A stretch of 64,000 nucleotides of DNA. It comes from CABQCM01 sp965145485 (GTDB lineage: Bacteria > Bacillota > Clostridia > Oscillospirales > Acutalibacteraceae). Below the pieces are notes generated by a model, which was not told the DNA's origin, ran no database searches, and saw only the letters and a program-made list of their open reading frames with translations. Made by a program: the position numbers and the translations under genes. The stretch spans positions 1-64,000 of the forward strand of contig CBCTCU010000008.1 of NCBI GenBank assembly GCA_965145485.1, written 5' to 3'. This document shows, piece after piece, positions 51,460-60,879 of this stretch (position 1 is the first letter of the stretch; every line of letters starts with the position of its first letter).

Positions 51460-52683
51460 ATGCTGCAAGACTATCTGTTTACTTCCGAGTCGGTGACCGA
51501 AGGGCATCCCGACAAGCTGTGCGACCGCATCTCCGACGCGGTGCTCGACGCCTATCTGCGGGAGGATCCCCTTTCCCGCGTGGCCTGTGAGACGACGGCG
51601 ACAACCGGCGTGGTGCACGTCATGGGTGAAATCTCCTCACGAGGTAGCATCGATGTTTCTGAGGTCGTCCGCCGCACGCTGCGCGAGGTGGGCTATACCG
51701 GCGGGGATTTTGGCTTTGACGCCGATACCTGCGCCGTGTCGGTCATGCTGGACAAGCAGTCGGAGGACATTGACGCCGGTGTGAGCTGTTCGCTCGAGCG
51801 TAAGCAGTGCGGGGATGCCAAGGCCGGCAATCTCGACGCATACGAGATGGTCGGCGCAGGGGACCAGGGCATGATGTTTGGCTATGCATGCGATGAAACC
51901 GATGTTTTTTTGCCCGCCCCCATCCATTACGCCCACCTGCTCTGCCAAAGGATGAGCGAGGTGCGCAAGCAGGGAATAATCCCCTATCTGGGGCCGGACG
52001 GAAAATCCATGGTCACGGTGGAGTACCACGACGGCCGTCCCGTTGGGGTGCGCACCATCGTGCTTTCCTCCCAGCACAGGCCGCAGGCCGAACAGGAGAC
52101 CATCCGCCGCGATCTGATCGAACATGTCGTGCGGCCGGTCATCCCCGAGCCGTTGCTGGGGCAGACCGAAATCCTGGTCAACCCCACCGGGCGCTTTGTC
52201 AAAGGGGGCCCCTGCGCCGATACCGGCCTGACCGGAAGGAAGATCGTGGTCGATACCTACGGGGGAATGGGGCGGCACGGCGGCGGGGCCTTTTCGGGCA
52301 AGGACGCCACCAAAGTCGACCGTACCGGCGCGTACGCCGCCCGCTATGTCGCCAAAAACATCGTTGCCGCGGGCATGGCCTCCCGCTGCGAGGTCGAGCT
52401 GGCTTATGCCATCGGCGTCGCTCACCCCGTTTCGATCCACATCGATACCTTTGGCACGGGCAAGGTATCCGATCTGACGCTGGTGGATATGGTGCGCAGC
52501 CTGTTTGATCTGCGTCCGGCCCGCCTGATCGAGCAGTTTGGCATGCGCCGCCCGATTTACACCCCGCTGTCTGCCTACGGGCATTTTGGAAGGGAAAAGC
52601 TCGATGTCGGCTGGGAACGCACCGACAAGGCGGACGAGATCCGCGGCTTTATGACCAGCTTTTGCCACCGCCCGGTCCAATAA
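51460..52683 (+). CDS. metK: S-adenosylmethionine synthetase
   Basis: 407 residues, ATG at 51460 after AAGGAGATATC. Signatures: FTSESVTEGHPDKLCDRISDA in part, GAGDQGMMFGYA, GGMGRHGGGAFSGKDATK and DTFGTGKVSD. It makes SAM from methionine and ATP. It is unusual to find metK only 3 bases before a ketosynthase and in a set containing three radical SAM genes; local SAM supply for those enzymes is the obvious reading. Whether a second metK exists elsewhere cannot be seen. No SAM riboswitch was recognised upstream. Confidence 0.96.
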   Translation: MLQDYLFTSESVTEGHPDKLCDRISDAVLDAYLREDPLSRVACETTATTGVVHVMGEISSRGSIDVSEVVRRTLREVGYTGGDFGFDADTCAVSVMLDKQSEDIDAGVSCSLERKQCGDAKAGNLDAYEMVGAGDQGMMFGYACDETDVFLPAPIHYAHLLCQRMSEVRKQGIIPYLGPDGKSMVTVEYHDGRPVGVRTIVLSSQHRPQAEQETIRRDLIEHVVRPVIPEPLLGQTEILVNPTGRFVKGGPCADTGLTGRKIVVDTYGGMGRHGGGAFSGKDATKVDRTGAYAARYVAKNIVAAGMASRCEVELAYAIGVAHPVSIHIDTFGTGKVSDLTLVDMVRSLFDLRPARLIEQFGMRRPIYTPLSAYGHFGREKLDVGWERTDKADEIRGFMTSFCHRPVQ

Positions 52684-52686
52684 AAG

Positions 52687-53886
52687 ATGGACAGGGTTCT
52701 TATCACGGGCATGGGGGTAATCTCCCCCGCCGGGTTCACACCCGAAACATATTTTGACCGGCTGCTCTCGGGCCGCCCGGTGTATGGGAGGCTGGAGGAG
52801 CTGGAAGCCGACCAGGGCTACCGGGTCAAAATCGGGGCCCGTATCCGGCACGACGGCTGGGCGAGCGCTTTGTCCGCGGGGGAACGCGCCCAGTACGGCA
52901 AAGCGTCGCAGTATGCCATGGCCGCGTCGCGGTATGCGCTGTGGGACGCCGGCCTGACGGCGGAGGACTGCCGCAGCCGCCGTGTGGCGGTGGTGGTGGG
53001 GTCCACCATGGGGGAAATTGGGGTGGAGGAGGACTTTACCCGGCGGTGTTGTGAGCAGCAGGAAGCCGACGATTCCCTTTTTCGCCGTCAGGTCGGGACG
53101 TGGCACATCGCCCAGGCGGCGGCCGAGGCGGCGGGAGGCACCCCCCTCTTTTACACCGTTCCCGCGGCCTGTGCCGCTGGAAACTACGCGGTCTCTTTGG
53201 CAAAAAATCTGCTCGAGGCAGGCTTGGCCGATATCGCGCTGGCCGGCGGGGTGGACGTCTTTTCCCGCGTGGCCTTTGCCGGATTTCAGCGGCTGCTGTC
53301 CCTGACGCCCGACCTCTGCCGGCCCTTTGACCGCAACCGCCGTGGACTGGTCGTGGGGGAGGGATGCGGTATGGTCGTGCTGGAAAAAGAGGGCGCCCGC
53401 GCCGGTATGAAACGCTATGCCGCCGTGCTGGGGGCTGGGCTGGCCTCCAACGCTTCCCATATGACCGCCCCTCACCCGGAGGGGGAGGGGGAGATGCGGG
53501 CCATGCGCCGGGCGGTGGACAGCGCCGGGTTGTCATATGAGGACGTGGATTACATCAGCGCCCACGGCACCGGCACCAGGGCCAACGACCGGGTGGAAGC
53601 GATGGCAATCGCCCGGCTGTTCGCGGGGGGAAAGGTGCCGCCGGTGAGCTCCATCAAGTCGATGCTGGGGCATTCCATGGGCGCGGCGAGCATTTTGGAG
53701 CTTGTCGCCTGTTGCCTGATGCTGCGGCATTCGGTGCTGCTGCCGACGATGAACGTCGAACAGCTCGACGAGGGGTGCACGCTGGACGTTGTGCCCAACC
53801 GGCCGCGGGAAGCGCGCCTTTGCGCGCTGCTGTCCAACTCGTTTGCCTTTGGCGGGCAGACCAGCAGCGTATTGTTAACCAAGTAG
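52687..53886 (+). CDS. Beta-ketoacyl-ACP synthase (KAS II/FabF type)
   Basis: 399 residues, ATG at 52687, 3 bases after metK. The complete Cys-His-His triad is present: Cys162 in VPAACAAGN, His293 in SAHGTGTRAND and His329 in KSMLGHSMGAAS. The C-terminal NSFAFGGQTSSVLL is typical of the thiolase fold. It extends acyl-ACP by decarboxylative condensation. It pairs with the ACP and the second ketosynthase downstream, as in type II polyketide and fatty-acid-like pathways. The sequence is too divergent from housekeeping FabF to assume it serves ordinary fatty acid synthesis. Confidence 0.93.
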   Translation: MDRVLITGMGVISPAGFTPETYFDRLLSGRPVYGRLEELEADQGYRVKIGARIRHDGWASALSAGERAQYGKASQYAMAASRYALWDAGLTAEDCRSRRVAVVVGSTMGEIGVEEDFTRRCCEQQEADDSLFRRQVGTWHIAQAAAEAAGGTPLFYTVPAACAAGNYAVSLAKNLLEAGLADIALAGGVDVFSRVAFAGFQRLLSLTPDLCRPFDRNRRGLVVGEGCGMVVLEKEGARAGMKRYAAVLGAGLASNASHMTAPHPEGEGEMRAMRRAVDSAGLSYEDVDYISAHGTGTRANDRVEAMAIARLFAGGKVPPVSSIKSMLGHSMGAASILELVACCLMLRHSVLLPTMNVEQLDEGCTLDVVPNRPREARLCALLSNSFAFGGQTSSVLLTK

Positions 53887-53907
53887 CGAGGAGGATATCA
53901 AACGCAA

Positions 53908-54153
53908 ATGGATCTTCAACAAGAGATTTTGGACATCGTCGCAACGGTACTGCAAATCCCGGCGGATCAGATCGATCCCCAGGGGCGGTTCTATGAGGAT
54001 TACGGCATGGATTCCCTGCGCGCGCTGGAAATCCTGGCCGAGGTGGAAAACAAATATCATATCACCCTCGACCCCGAAAATCTGATGAAGATGACCTGCG
54101 TCGACGAGGTCGTGCGCCTGACGCGGGAAGCGATGGGCGACGATGCGACTTAA
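53908..54153 (+). CDS. Acyl carrier protein
   Basis: 81 residues, ATG at 53908 after GAGGAGGATATC. Ser36 in YGMDSLRALE is the phosphopantetheine site; acidic helices I to III are normal for type II carrier proteins (LPADQ-like loop, VENKYHITLDPEN). It ends with an 11-base overlap into the second ketosynthase. It should carry the chain for this pathway rather than for bulk fatty acids. No dedicated phosphopantetheinyl transferase is in the window. Confidence 0.93.
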   Translation: MDLQQEILDIVATVLQIPADQIDPQGRFYEDYGMDSLRALEILAEVENKYHITLDPENLMKMTCVDEVVRLTREAMGDDAT

Positions 54154-55846
54154 GCCGGTTTATATCGCCGCCGCCGGGATTGCCTCCCCCTTTGGAGAGG
54201 GCCTCGAATCGGTCTGGCAGGCCCTGCTGTCCCCGCCCGGCTGGAAGGAATGCACCATCCTTGCCGGCGGCCGCCCGCGAAGCGTCAAGGCGCGCCTGTC
54301 CGCGCCGGCCGAGTATGAGGCCGACCCTGCCGGATACTTTGTCCGGCTGTGCCGGCGGGCTATAGAAAGCCTGCTGGCCGGGTGCCCGGAAAAGCTGGAA
54401 GGAAGGGGCTGCCTTCTGCTGGGAAGCGGCATGGGGGCGTCCGACCGATATCTGTCGGATCAGCCGGCGCCGGCGCATTGGGAGGAGGAAATCCTCCGCC
54501 GCGTCTGCGACGGCCTGCCCGGGCGGCTGCCGGCAAAATGGCTGGCCAATGCCTGCTGTGCCGGCGCGCAGGCGATTGTCTATGGCTGCGATCTCATCCG
54601 GTCGGGCGAATGCGATTTTGTCATCGCCGGCGGGGCAGAGAGCTTTTCCTATTTGACCTATGCGGGGTTTGAGCGGCTTCACTCCATCGACCCGGACGGA
54701 TGCAGGCCCTTCGACCGCGACCGGAGGGGCATCGGCGTAGGGGAGGGGGCCGCTTTTTTCCTGCTGAGCGCCAAAAGACCCCGTACGCCGCTGGGGTGCC
54801 TGCTCGGCTGCGCCATGACGTCGGATGCGTTCCACCTTGTCAGCCCCGAGCCACACGGTGCGGCTGTTCGCCAGGCTATGTCGCTGGCTTTGCAGCGCTC
54901 TCTGCTTTTGCCGGCGCAGGTCGACGCCGTCATCGCTCATGGCACCGGAACGAGGGCCAACGACGCGGTCGAGGCGGCGGCAATTCACGGCCTGATGAGA
55001 GATACGCCGGTTACCGCGCCCAAGGGCGCGCTGGGCCATACGGGCGGCGCAAGCGGCCCCTTCCAGTTGGCCGCGGCGCTGGGCTGTCTGCGGCATCAGA
55101 TGCTGCCCGCAATCGGCGGGCTGAGCCATCCGGACGAAAGCCTGCCCATCCGCCCGGTCTTCCAGACGCGCAGCGCCTCCCTTAGAAGGCTGCTGGTCAA
55201 CTGCTTTGCCTTTGGCGGGAGCAACGTCGCCATGGTTTGCGCCGGCGACCAGGAGGCGCGGTACCGGCCGATGGTTTGTTTGGGCCGGCTTGCCGCAGAG
55301 AAAGCCGACGTTGGGCGGCGCCCGGTGGAGTGCAAAAGCGTCACGTTGTCCGCCGGCGGCGACGCATTGTCTGACAAAGGGGATGTGAGCCGCTGGACAG
55401 ACCAGCTGTGCATGCGCGCTCTCGCCCTGGCCGAGCGGCTGTTGGAGGAGAGCGGAGCCTGGGAAGGGCGGTACGATGTGGGGGTTGTGCTGTCGGTGCG
55501 CGAGGGGGCGAGAGAATCGATGACCCGGTTCGCCGCCATGCTGCGCAGGGGAGAGGGAAACCCCGGCCAATTCCCCCACGTGATGCTCAGCACCGCCCTG
55601 TCTTATCTGACCCGGCGGCTTGGGGCGCGCGGACCCTGCTGCGTATTTCTGGAGCGGGATGGGGCCGAGGCCGAGCGCTACGCGCGCGTCCAATTGGCGC
55701 TGGGTCAGTGCGAGGCGGTGCTCTGCTTTTTCCTGCAGGATGCGGATAAGCCGCGCGCGAGCGTATGGATCAACCAATTTCCCGGAGGTGAGGAGCATGA
55801 AGGTAGCCCTGATCAATCCCAAGGGCACCATATTCAGCCGCAATGA
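54143..55846 (+). CDS. Ketosynthase with extra C-terminal ketosynthase-like half-domain
   Basis: 567 residues. Residues 1-375 are a full KAS: Cys138 in NACCAGAQ, His266 in IAHGTGTRAND, His299 in ALGHTGGAS and NCFAFGGSNVAMV. About 180 additional residues follow; their order (VGVVLSVREGARESMTRF, PHVMLSTALSYLTRRLG, RVQLALGQCEAVLCFF) parallels the Cys-less ketosynthase-like protein at 42901. The gene thus joins an active condensing enzyme to a degenerate partner. It overlaps the ACP gene by 11 bases and the next radical SAM gene by 50. Two active ketosynthases plus two inactive relatives suggest a heteromeric, chain-length-controlling set. Confidence 0.88.
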   Translation: MRLKPVYIAAAGIASPFGEGLESVWQALLSPPGWKECTILAGGRPRSVKARLSAPAEYEADPAGYFVRLCRRAIESLLAGCPEKLEGRGCLLLGSGMGASDRYLSDQPAPAHWEEEILRRVCDGLPGRLPAKWLANACCAGAQAIVYGCDLIRSGECDFVIAGGAESFSYLTYAGFERLHSIDPDGCRPFDRDRRGIGVGEGAAFFLLSAKRPRTPLGCLLGCAMTSDAFHLVSPEPHGAAVRQAMSLALQRSLLLPAQVDAVIAHGTGTRANDAVEAAAIHGLMRDTPVTAPKGALGHTGGASGPFQLAAALGCLRHQMLPAIGGLSHPDESLPIRPVFQTRSASLRRLLVNCFAFGGSNVAMVCAGDQEARYRPMVCLGRLAAEKADVGRRPVECKSVTLSAGGDALSDKGDVSRWTDQLCMRALALAERLLEESGAWEGRYDVGVVLSVREGARESMTRFAAMLRRGEGNPGQFPHVMLSTALSYLTRRLGARGPCCVFLERDGAEAERYARVQLALGQCEAVLCFFLQDADKPRASVWINQFPGGEEHEGSPDQSQGHHIQPQ

Positions 55847-57122
55847 GCGGCTGGCCGCCTTTTTGGAGCAGTCGGTCACCATGGGCAGCTTTCGCCATTT
55901 TTGGTCGGCCCCCTGCCTGGGCCTGCTGACCGTCGCGGCCTACTGCCCGCAGGAGTGGGAGCTTCGCTACATCGACGAGATTCAAAAGCCGGTTGATTTT
56001 AGCGCGGATTACGACCTGGTGTTCCTCAGCGCGATGACCGTACAGGCCAAGCGCGCTTACGAGATTGCCGACGCCTTTCGCGCGAGAGGGATTCGGGTAG
56101 TCATGGGGGGCATCCACGCTACCGTGCTGCCGATGGAAGCGCTCGAGCACGCCGACGCGGTGCTCGCCGGCGAGGGGGAGGTTCTCGTTCCGATGCTGCT
56201 CGAGGACCTCGCCCACGGCCGCCTGCGCCCCCTCTACCGGGAGGAGCAGTCGGGCGGCTTTGACCTCGCGCTCTGCCGCACCCCGCGCTACGACCTGATC
56301 GAGGGCTACGACTATCCCATCGTCAATCTTTACACGACCCGCGGCTGCCCGAGAAGGTGCACCTTTTGCTGTGCGTCCAACGTCTTTGGCATGCGCTACC
56401 GCCGAAAGACCAACGACCAGATTCTTCGGGAAATGGCTTGGATTGACCGGCTCTATCCCGGCCGCCTGCTGCTGTTTGCCGACGACAACGCCTTTGTGCT
56501 GCGCGAACAGAGCAAGGCGCTGCTGCGGGAGATGATCCCCTTGCGCCTGCGCTGGATTGCCCAGACTGACATTTCCATCGCGCGGGATGCGCAGCTTCTT
56601 TCTCTGATGGCCGACGCAGGCTGCCAATGGATCGTCATCGGCTTTGAAAGCGTGTCCGAGCGCAGCCTCAGAACCATCGAAAAAGGCTCCTTCAAGCAGA
56701 GCAACCTCGCGCGCTATCGAGAGAGCATTGCGACGATCCGCTCGTACGGCATTGGCGTCTACGGCACCTTTATCGTCGGGCTGGACGCCGACTCCGAACG
56801 TGTTTTTGACGATACATCCCGTTTTATTTTGGAAAATCGGCTGTACGGCGCCAACATCACCGTCCCCACCCCTCTGCCCGGCACTGAGCTGCGCGAAAGG
56901 CTTCTGGCCGAGGGCCGCGTACTTGAGCGTGGCTGGGAGGACTACACACTATGGGACGTCGTCGCAAAGCCCGCCGCTATGACGGTCGAACGGCTGGAGG
57001 AGGGGCTGTATTCGGTATACCAAACCATCTCCACGGCCGGGCAGGCCGACCGGCGTCTTCGGCAGATGCTGCTGGAGACGCGCGCCCGCCGCCGGTCGCT
57101 GCGAGACAGCCAACGGGCTTGA
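55797..57122 (+). CDS. B12-binding-domain radical SAM protein (1 of 3)
   Basis: 441 residues. The ATG at 55797 follows GGAGGTGAGGAG and lies inside the end of the previous gene. The N-terminal Rossmann-like cobalamin-binding-type domain (about 1-150: FLSAMTVQAKRAYEIAD, VVMGGIHATVLPMEAL, AGEGEVL) precedes the radical SAM barrel with Cys184, Cys188 and Cys191 in RGCPRRCTFC. A C-terminal domain follows FIVGLDADSE. Class of BchE/HpnJ-like enzymes doing methylation, cyclisation or other radical chemistry; the cobalamin DxHxxG motif is absent, as in several of these. Substrate unknown. Confidence 0.9.
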   Translation: MKVALINPKGTIFSRNERLAAFLEQSVTMGSFRHFWSAPCLGLLTVAAYCPQEWELRYIDEIQKPVDFSADYDLVFLSAMTVQAKRAYEIADAFRARGIRVVMGGIHATVLPMEALEHADAVLAGEGEVLVPMLLEDLAHGRLRPLYREEQSGGFDLALCRTPRYDLIEGYDYPIVNLYTTRGCPRRCTFCCASNVFGMRYRRKTNDQILREMAWIDRLYPGRLLLFADDNAFVLREQSKALLREMIPLRLRWIAQTDISIARDAQLLSLMADAGCQWIVIGFESVSERSLRTIEKGSFKQSNLARYRESIATIRSYGIGVYGTFIVGLDADSERVFDDTSRFILENRLYGANITVPTPLPGTELRERLLAEGRVLERGWEDYTLWDVVAKPAAMTVERLEEGLYSVYQTISTAGQADRRLRQMLLETRARRRSLRDSQRA

Positions 57123-57252
57123 GAGCACAGGGACTCGCCTCAGGTGAACCGCCGCCGTGGCCGCACTGCCCTTATGCCGTCCGGCCAGCCCCGCCGCTGC
57201 GCAGCTTGCCCGGACGAGCGCCGCTAAGCCTCCGGCCGTAGAAAGGATTCCT

Positions 57253-58557
57253 ATGAACATTGCGCTGATATCGCCCAAAGGAGTGGGCATGGGGCGTAAA
57301 TCCCAGATGGATAAAACCGCCCGCATCTATACCGACCTGGACGGCATTGACTCCCTGCGCGAGCTGATGTCCTGCCCCAATTCCCCCCTGCTGACCATCG
57401 CCGCCCTCGCCACCCCCTATTTTGAGAGGGTGGAGTACATTGATGAGGAATTCGAGTCGATTGATTTTTCGAAAGGTTATGTTATGGTCGGCATGTCCTT
57501 TATGACCCAGCAGGCCTCGCGGGCCTACGAGCTGGCCGACCGGTTTCGCTCCCTCGGGGTTTACACGGTTTGCGGCGGGATGCATCCGACCAACCTTCCC
57601 GAACAGACCCTCGAGCATTTTGACACCGTCTTTCTCGGGGAGGGAGAGGATACCTGGGGAAGGTTTATGGAGGACTTCCGCCTCGGCCGTCCAGAGCGGC
57701 TCTACCGCAATACCCGCCGCATTGATATGGATACCGTCCCCATGCCCCGGTACGACCTCATCCGGTACGACGCCTACCGCACCATCCCGGTGCAGATCTC
57801 GCGCGGCTGCCCCCACAACTGCGAGTTCTGCGCTTCGACCAAGGTGTACGGCCCGGCCTACCGGCACAAAAGCGTCGACAAGGTGCTGGGGGAGATCGCC
57901 GAAATCCAGAGGTACAAAAAGCATCCGCACATCTACTTTACCGACGACAACATGCTGGTTCATCCCGCTTTTTCCACCCGTTTGCTTGACGCCCTGCGTG
58001 GGGCGGGCATCCGGTGGATGACCCATTCGGACATTGGGGTGGCCAACCGGCCGGAGATTCTGCGCCGGCTCTATCCGTCGGGCTGCCGCAAGATTGTCGT
58101 CGGCTTTGAGAGCATCGTGCCCGAGTCCCTCAAGGGGCTGGAACAATGGAAATACGACCGCCTGGAGGGGTATGCCGACGCCATCCGCACCATTCAATCC
58201 TATGGCGTCGGGGTGTGGGGCACCTTTATCGTCGGGCTCGACAGCGACGACCGCTCGGTATTCGACCGTGTGGTGGAGTTTACCCTCCAAAACCACCTCT
58301 ACGGCGCGATGATATCGGTGCCCACTCCCTTCCCCGGATCCCAGCTGTACGACCGTCTGGAGCGGGAGGGGCGGATTCTGTCCCGGTATTGGGGAGATTA
58401 CACCTTGTGGAACGTGGTGGTGCGGCCCAAGCGCATGAGCGTGGAGGAGCTTGAGCAGGGATTTGCCGATACCCTCCGGCGGATCTACTCCCCCGAAGCG
58501 TCGAGGGAGAGGATGGAATACTTCAAACAATTGTTGCGCCACCGCCGGGTGGATTGA
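57253..58557 (+). CDS. B12-binding-domain radical SAM protein (2 of 3)
   Basis: 434 residues, ATG at 57253 after GAAAGGATTC. Same layout as its neighbours: FEFYIDEE-type N-terminal fold (VGMSFMTQQASRAYELAD, VCGGMHPTNLPEQTL, LGEGED), then Cys186, Cys190 and Cys193 in SRGCPHNCEFC, and IYFTDDNMLVHP with FIVGLDSDDRSVF later. A 130-base gap to the previous gene holds no other frame with a start signal. Closest in sequence to the protein at 55797. The three tandem copies probably arose by duplication and carry out successive radical modifications. Confidence 0.9.
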   Translation: MNIALISPKGVGMGRKSQMDKTARIYTDLDGIDSLRELMSCPNSPLLTIAALATPYFERVEYIDEEFESIDFSKGYVMVGMSFMTQQASRAYELADRFRSLGVYTVCGGMHPTNLPEQTLEHFDTVFLGEGEDTWGRFMEDFRLGRPERLYRNTRRIDMDTVPMPRYDLIRYDAYRTIPVQISRGCPHNCEFCASTKVYGPAYRHKSVDKVLGEIAEIQRYKKHPHIYFTDDNMLVHPAFSTRLLDALRGAGIRWMTHSDIGVANRPEILRRLYPSGCRKIVVGFESIVPESLKGLEQWKYDRLEGYADAIRTIQSYGVGVWGTFIVGLDSDDRSVFDRVVEFTLQNHLYGAMISVPTPFPGSQLYDRLEREGRILSRYWGDYTLWNVVVRPKRMSVEELEQGFADTLRRIYSPEASRERMEYFKQLLRHRRVD

Positions 58558-58576
58558 CGCCGCTGGGGGGATGTCG

Positions 58577-59902
58577 ATGGAAAAAAGGGTTTTGTTTCTC
58601 ACGCCCGGAATGGATGGCCCGGCGGGTGAGAATGGATGGCCGCCCGAGCTCGAGCGGCGTGCGGCGCGAAACGGGTGGCGGGTGGTGACCCCGTCGCTGC
58701 TGCTTCTGGCCGCCATGGCCGACCGGGCGGGGTGGACTCCCACCGTGATCGACGAGGATTTTGCCCAGGTTGACTGGACGGCTTGCTATGATCTGGTATG
58801 CATGTACACCGTCACCCCCAACGCCCGCCGGGCCTACCGTTACGCTGAGCGCTTCCGGCGAAAGGGGGCCTGGGTGACCCTCGGCGGCGTTCATGCCGCG
58901 ATGCGGCCGAGCGAAAGCGCGCGGTTTGCCGACACCCTCCTGCTCGGGGAGGGGGAAGAGATCTTTCCGGCCTTTTTAAAGGATTTGGAGCTTGGACGGC
59001 CGCGTGCGCGTTATGAGCAGCGCCGGCCGGTCGATTTAACCCAATCGCCAACCCCGCTGTATGGCGCGCTGCGACGGCAGGAGCAGCGGTTGATCCCCAT
59101 GCAGACCTCCCGCGGTTGCCCGCGCGGCTGCCGGTTTTGCAATGTGCGCGCCTTGTATGGGGAGGGCTTTCGGGTCAAGACGCAGGCCCAGCTCGAGCGG
59201 GAGCTTGAGGCTGTCTGCGCCCTGCCGGTAAGAGGGCAGCTCTACATCACAAACGACAACCTGATGGGGAGCACCGATCATTTCAGGCAGCTGTGCGCGC
59301 TTCTTCAAAACAGCGCGCGCCACTGGTACGCCAACGCCGATATTTCCTTTGGTCAGGATGAGGCGCTCATCCGCCTGGCCTATCAAAGCGGGCTGCGGCA
59401 GGTGCTCATCGGGCTGGAGGGGGTGACCGAGGCGGGCCTTCGGGGGGTCGACCGCACCGATTTCAAGCTGCGGCACCTGAAACGCTACCGGGACTACATT
59501 CAGCGGATCCAATCCAACGGCATCGGCGTGACCGGCAGCTTTATCGTCGGGGGCCTGCACGACACTCCCGATACCTTCGCACAGCTTGCCGAGTTTATCG
59601 AGTCGACCCACCTGTTTGCCGCGAGCGTCACCGTGAGCACGCCCTATCCGGGCACCGAGCTCTACCGCCAGATGGACCGGGAGGGGCGCATTGCCTCCTA
59701 TGACTGGAACGACTACACCATTTTTCAGCCGGTCATGCCGGGGCTGTACCTGAGTATGGAAGAGATTCGCGCGCATTATCAAAAGCTGCTTTACCGCATT
59801 CACAGCCCCGAAAGAGAGCGGGATGTGATCGCCTATTTTCAGCCGATTGTTCACAAGCTCCGGCAGGAGGCTTCGCCGGAGGAGAGGGGAGATGCGTCAT
59901 GA
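58577..59902 (+). CDS. B12-binding-domain radical SAM protein (3 of 3)
   Basis: 441 residues. The ATG at 58577 is preferred to 58571 because the purine-rich GGGGGG is directly against the latter. The N-terminal region is more divergent (MEKRVLFLTPGMDGPAGENG) but keeps YTVTPNARRAYRYAE, LGGVHAAMRP and LGEGEE. Cys181, Cys185 and Cys188 in SRGCPRGCRFC bind the [4Fe-4S]-SAM cluster, and YITNDNLMGS and FIVGGLHDTPD follow. It overlaps the next gene by 4 bases. As for the other two copies, the substrate is not known; a role on the ACP-bound or released lipid is inferred from context. Confidence 0.9.
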   Translation: MEKRVLFLTPGMDGPAGENGWPPELERRAARNGWRVVTPSLLLLAAMADRAGWTPTVIDEDFAQVDWTACYDLVCMYTVTPNARRAYRYAERFRRKGAWVTLGGVHAAMRPSESARFADTLLLGEGEEIFPAFLKDLELGRPRARYEQRRPVDLTQSPTPLYGALRRQEQRLIPMQTSRGCPRGCRFCNVRALYGEGFRVKTQAQLERELEAVCALPVRGQLYITNDNLMGSTDHFRQLCALLQNSARHWYANADISFGQDEALIRLAYQSGLRQVLIGLEGVTEAGLRGVDRTDFKLRHLKRYRDYIQRIQSNGIGVTGSFIVGGLHDTPDTFAQLAEFIESTHLFAASVTVSTPYPGTELYRQMDREGRIASYDWNDYTIFQPVMPGLYLSMEEIRAHYQKLLYRIHSPERERDVIAYFQPIVHKLRQEASPEERGDAS

Positions 59903-60879
59903 AGCCCAGACTGCTTTGCCACTGCTCGTTTGTTCCCGTCCGCCTGCTCCAATCCCTCGGGTTTGAAACGGTTTCGCTGGCCGACGCGCTCGTTGGCGCC
60001 GCGCCGCCAATGGGAGAGCTTGTCTCGCCGGCGATTTGCAGCTGTATGCGGGCCCTGGGCAGGGTGGATTGGAGCCGGTTTGACGGCGTCATCCTTTCCA
60101 ACTGCTGCGCAAGCGCCGAGCGGCTGTATGACGCCCTGCGATGCCGTCATCCCGAGCTGTTTGTCGCTTTGCTTGAGACCCCGGCCGAGATCAGCCCGCC
60201 AACCCTGCGCTGGATGCGCACGCGCCTGGAGCGGCTGCTGGTGACGCTGCACAACCGTTTTGGGCTGCCCGTGCCCGGCCGTCTGGAGGACGCGGCATCG
60301 GACATATTGTCGGCTGGGTTCCCACTCGGTTTCGAGGATGGAGACCATCGGTTGGAAGCAGATCCCCCGGCGTGTTCGGCGCTCGGCCGCCATCCCGGTA
60401 CAAAAATGGAGAACAAAGCGGTCTGGCTGATCGGCAGCGGTATCCATCCCAGCTGGCTAGATAGCCTGGAGGCTATTTTCCACGGTATGCGCCTTTGGGT
60501 CAGCAGCTGCTTTTCCAGGCAACGGGGGGATGAGCTCGTCGCGGCCATCGCCGGCAGCGCCGGTCAGGTGGAGCCCTGCCCGAGAATGAGCGACTTTATC
60601 CCATGGTTCGAGCGCGCCCTGCATGGCCGGATGGGGGAGATTGGCGGGGTGGTCGGCATGGCGGCGCAAAAGTGCGATTTCGGCCTGTTTGCCCTGCCCT
60701 CCATCCGCAGCGTGTGCGAGCGCGCGGGCGTTCCCGTGCTGCTGCTTGAGGAGGAATTCTCGCCCGACACCCTCGAGCGAAGTCGGATTAGGCTGGAGGC
60801 TTTCTACGAAAACATCGCGGGGGTGGGCTCGGTGTGGAGCGCGCCGGCGTGCCCATCCGGCGGGGAGGAGAGGATATGA
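59899..60879 (+). CDS. 2-hydroxyacyl-CoA dehydratase D-component-like protein (2 of 3)
   Basis: 326 residues; the ATG at 59899 overlaps the previous stop. Cysteines in LCHCSFVP, SPAICSCMRAL and LSNCCASAERLYDAL, followed by VALLETPAEIS, match the first domain of HgdB/BcrB-type subunits; the second domain shows GVVGMAAQKCDFGLFALP and VPVLLLEEEF. It is smaller than the usual 370-430 residues. Together with the following gene it could make the heterodimer on which the activator at 46905 acts. Confidence 0.8.
   Translation: MKPRLLCHCSFVPVRLLQSLGFETVSLADALVGAAPPMGELVSPAICSCMRALGRVDWSRFDGVILSNCCASAERLYDALRCRHPELFVALLETPAEISPPTLRWMRTRLERLLVTLHNRFGLPVPGRLEDAASDILSAGFPLGFEDGDHRLEADPPACSALGRHPGTKMENKAVWLIGSGIHPSWLDSLEAIFHGMRLWVSSCFSRQRGDELVAAIAGSAGQVEPCPRMSDFIPWFERALHGRMGEIGGVVGMAAQKCDFGLFALPSIRSVCERAGVPVLLLEEEFSPDTLERSRIRLEAFYENIAGVGSVWSAPACPSGGEERI

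Noticed and set aside
51637..53475. 612-codon open frame on the minus strand opposite metK and the ketosynthase
   Set aside because: It mirrors two highly conserved genes, has no ribosome site and its composition is that expected of antisense frames in GC-rich DNA.
54062..55882. 606-codon minus-strand frame opposite the second ketosynthase
   Set aside because: Antisense shadow of a gene with complete catalytic motifs; no family likeness.
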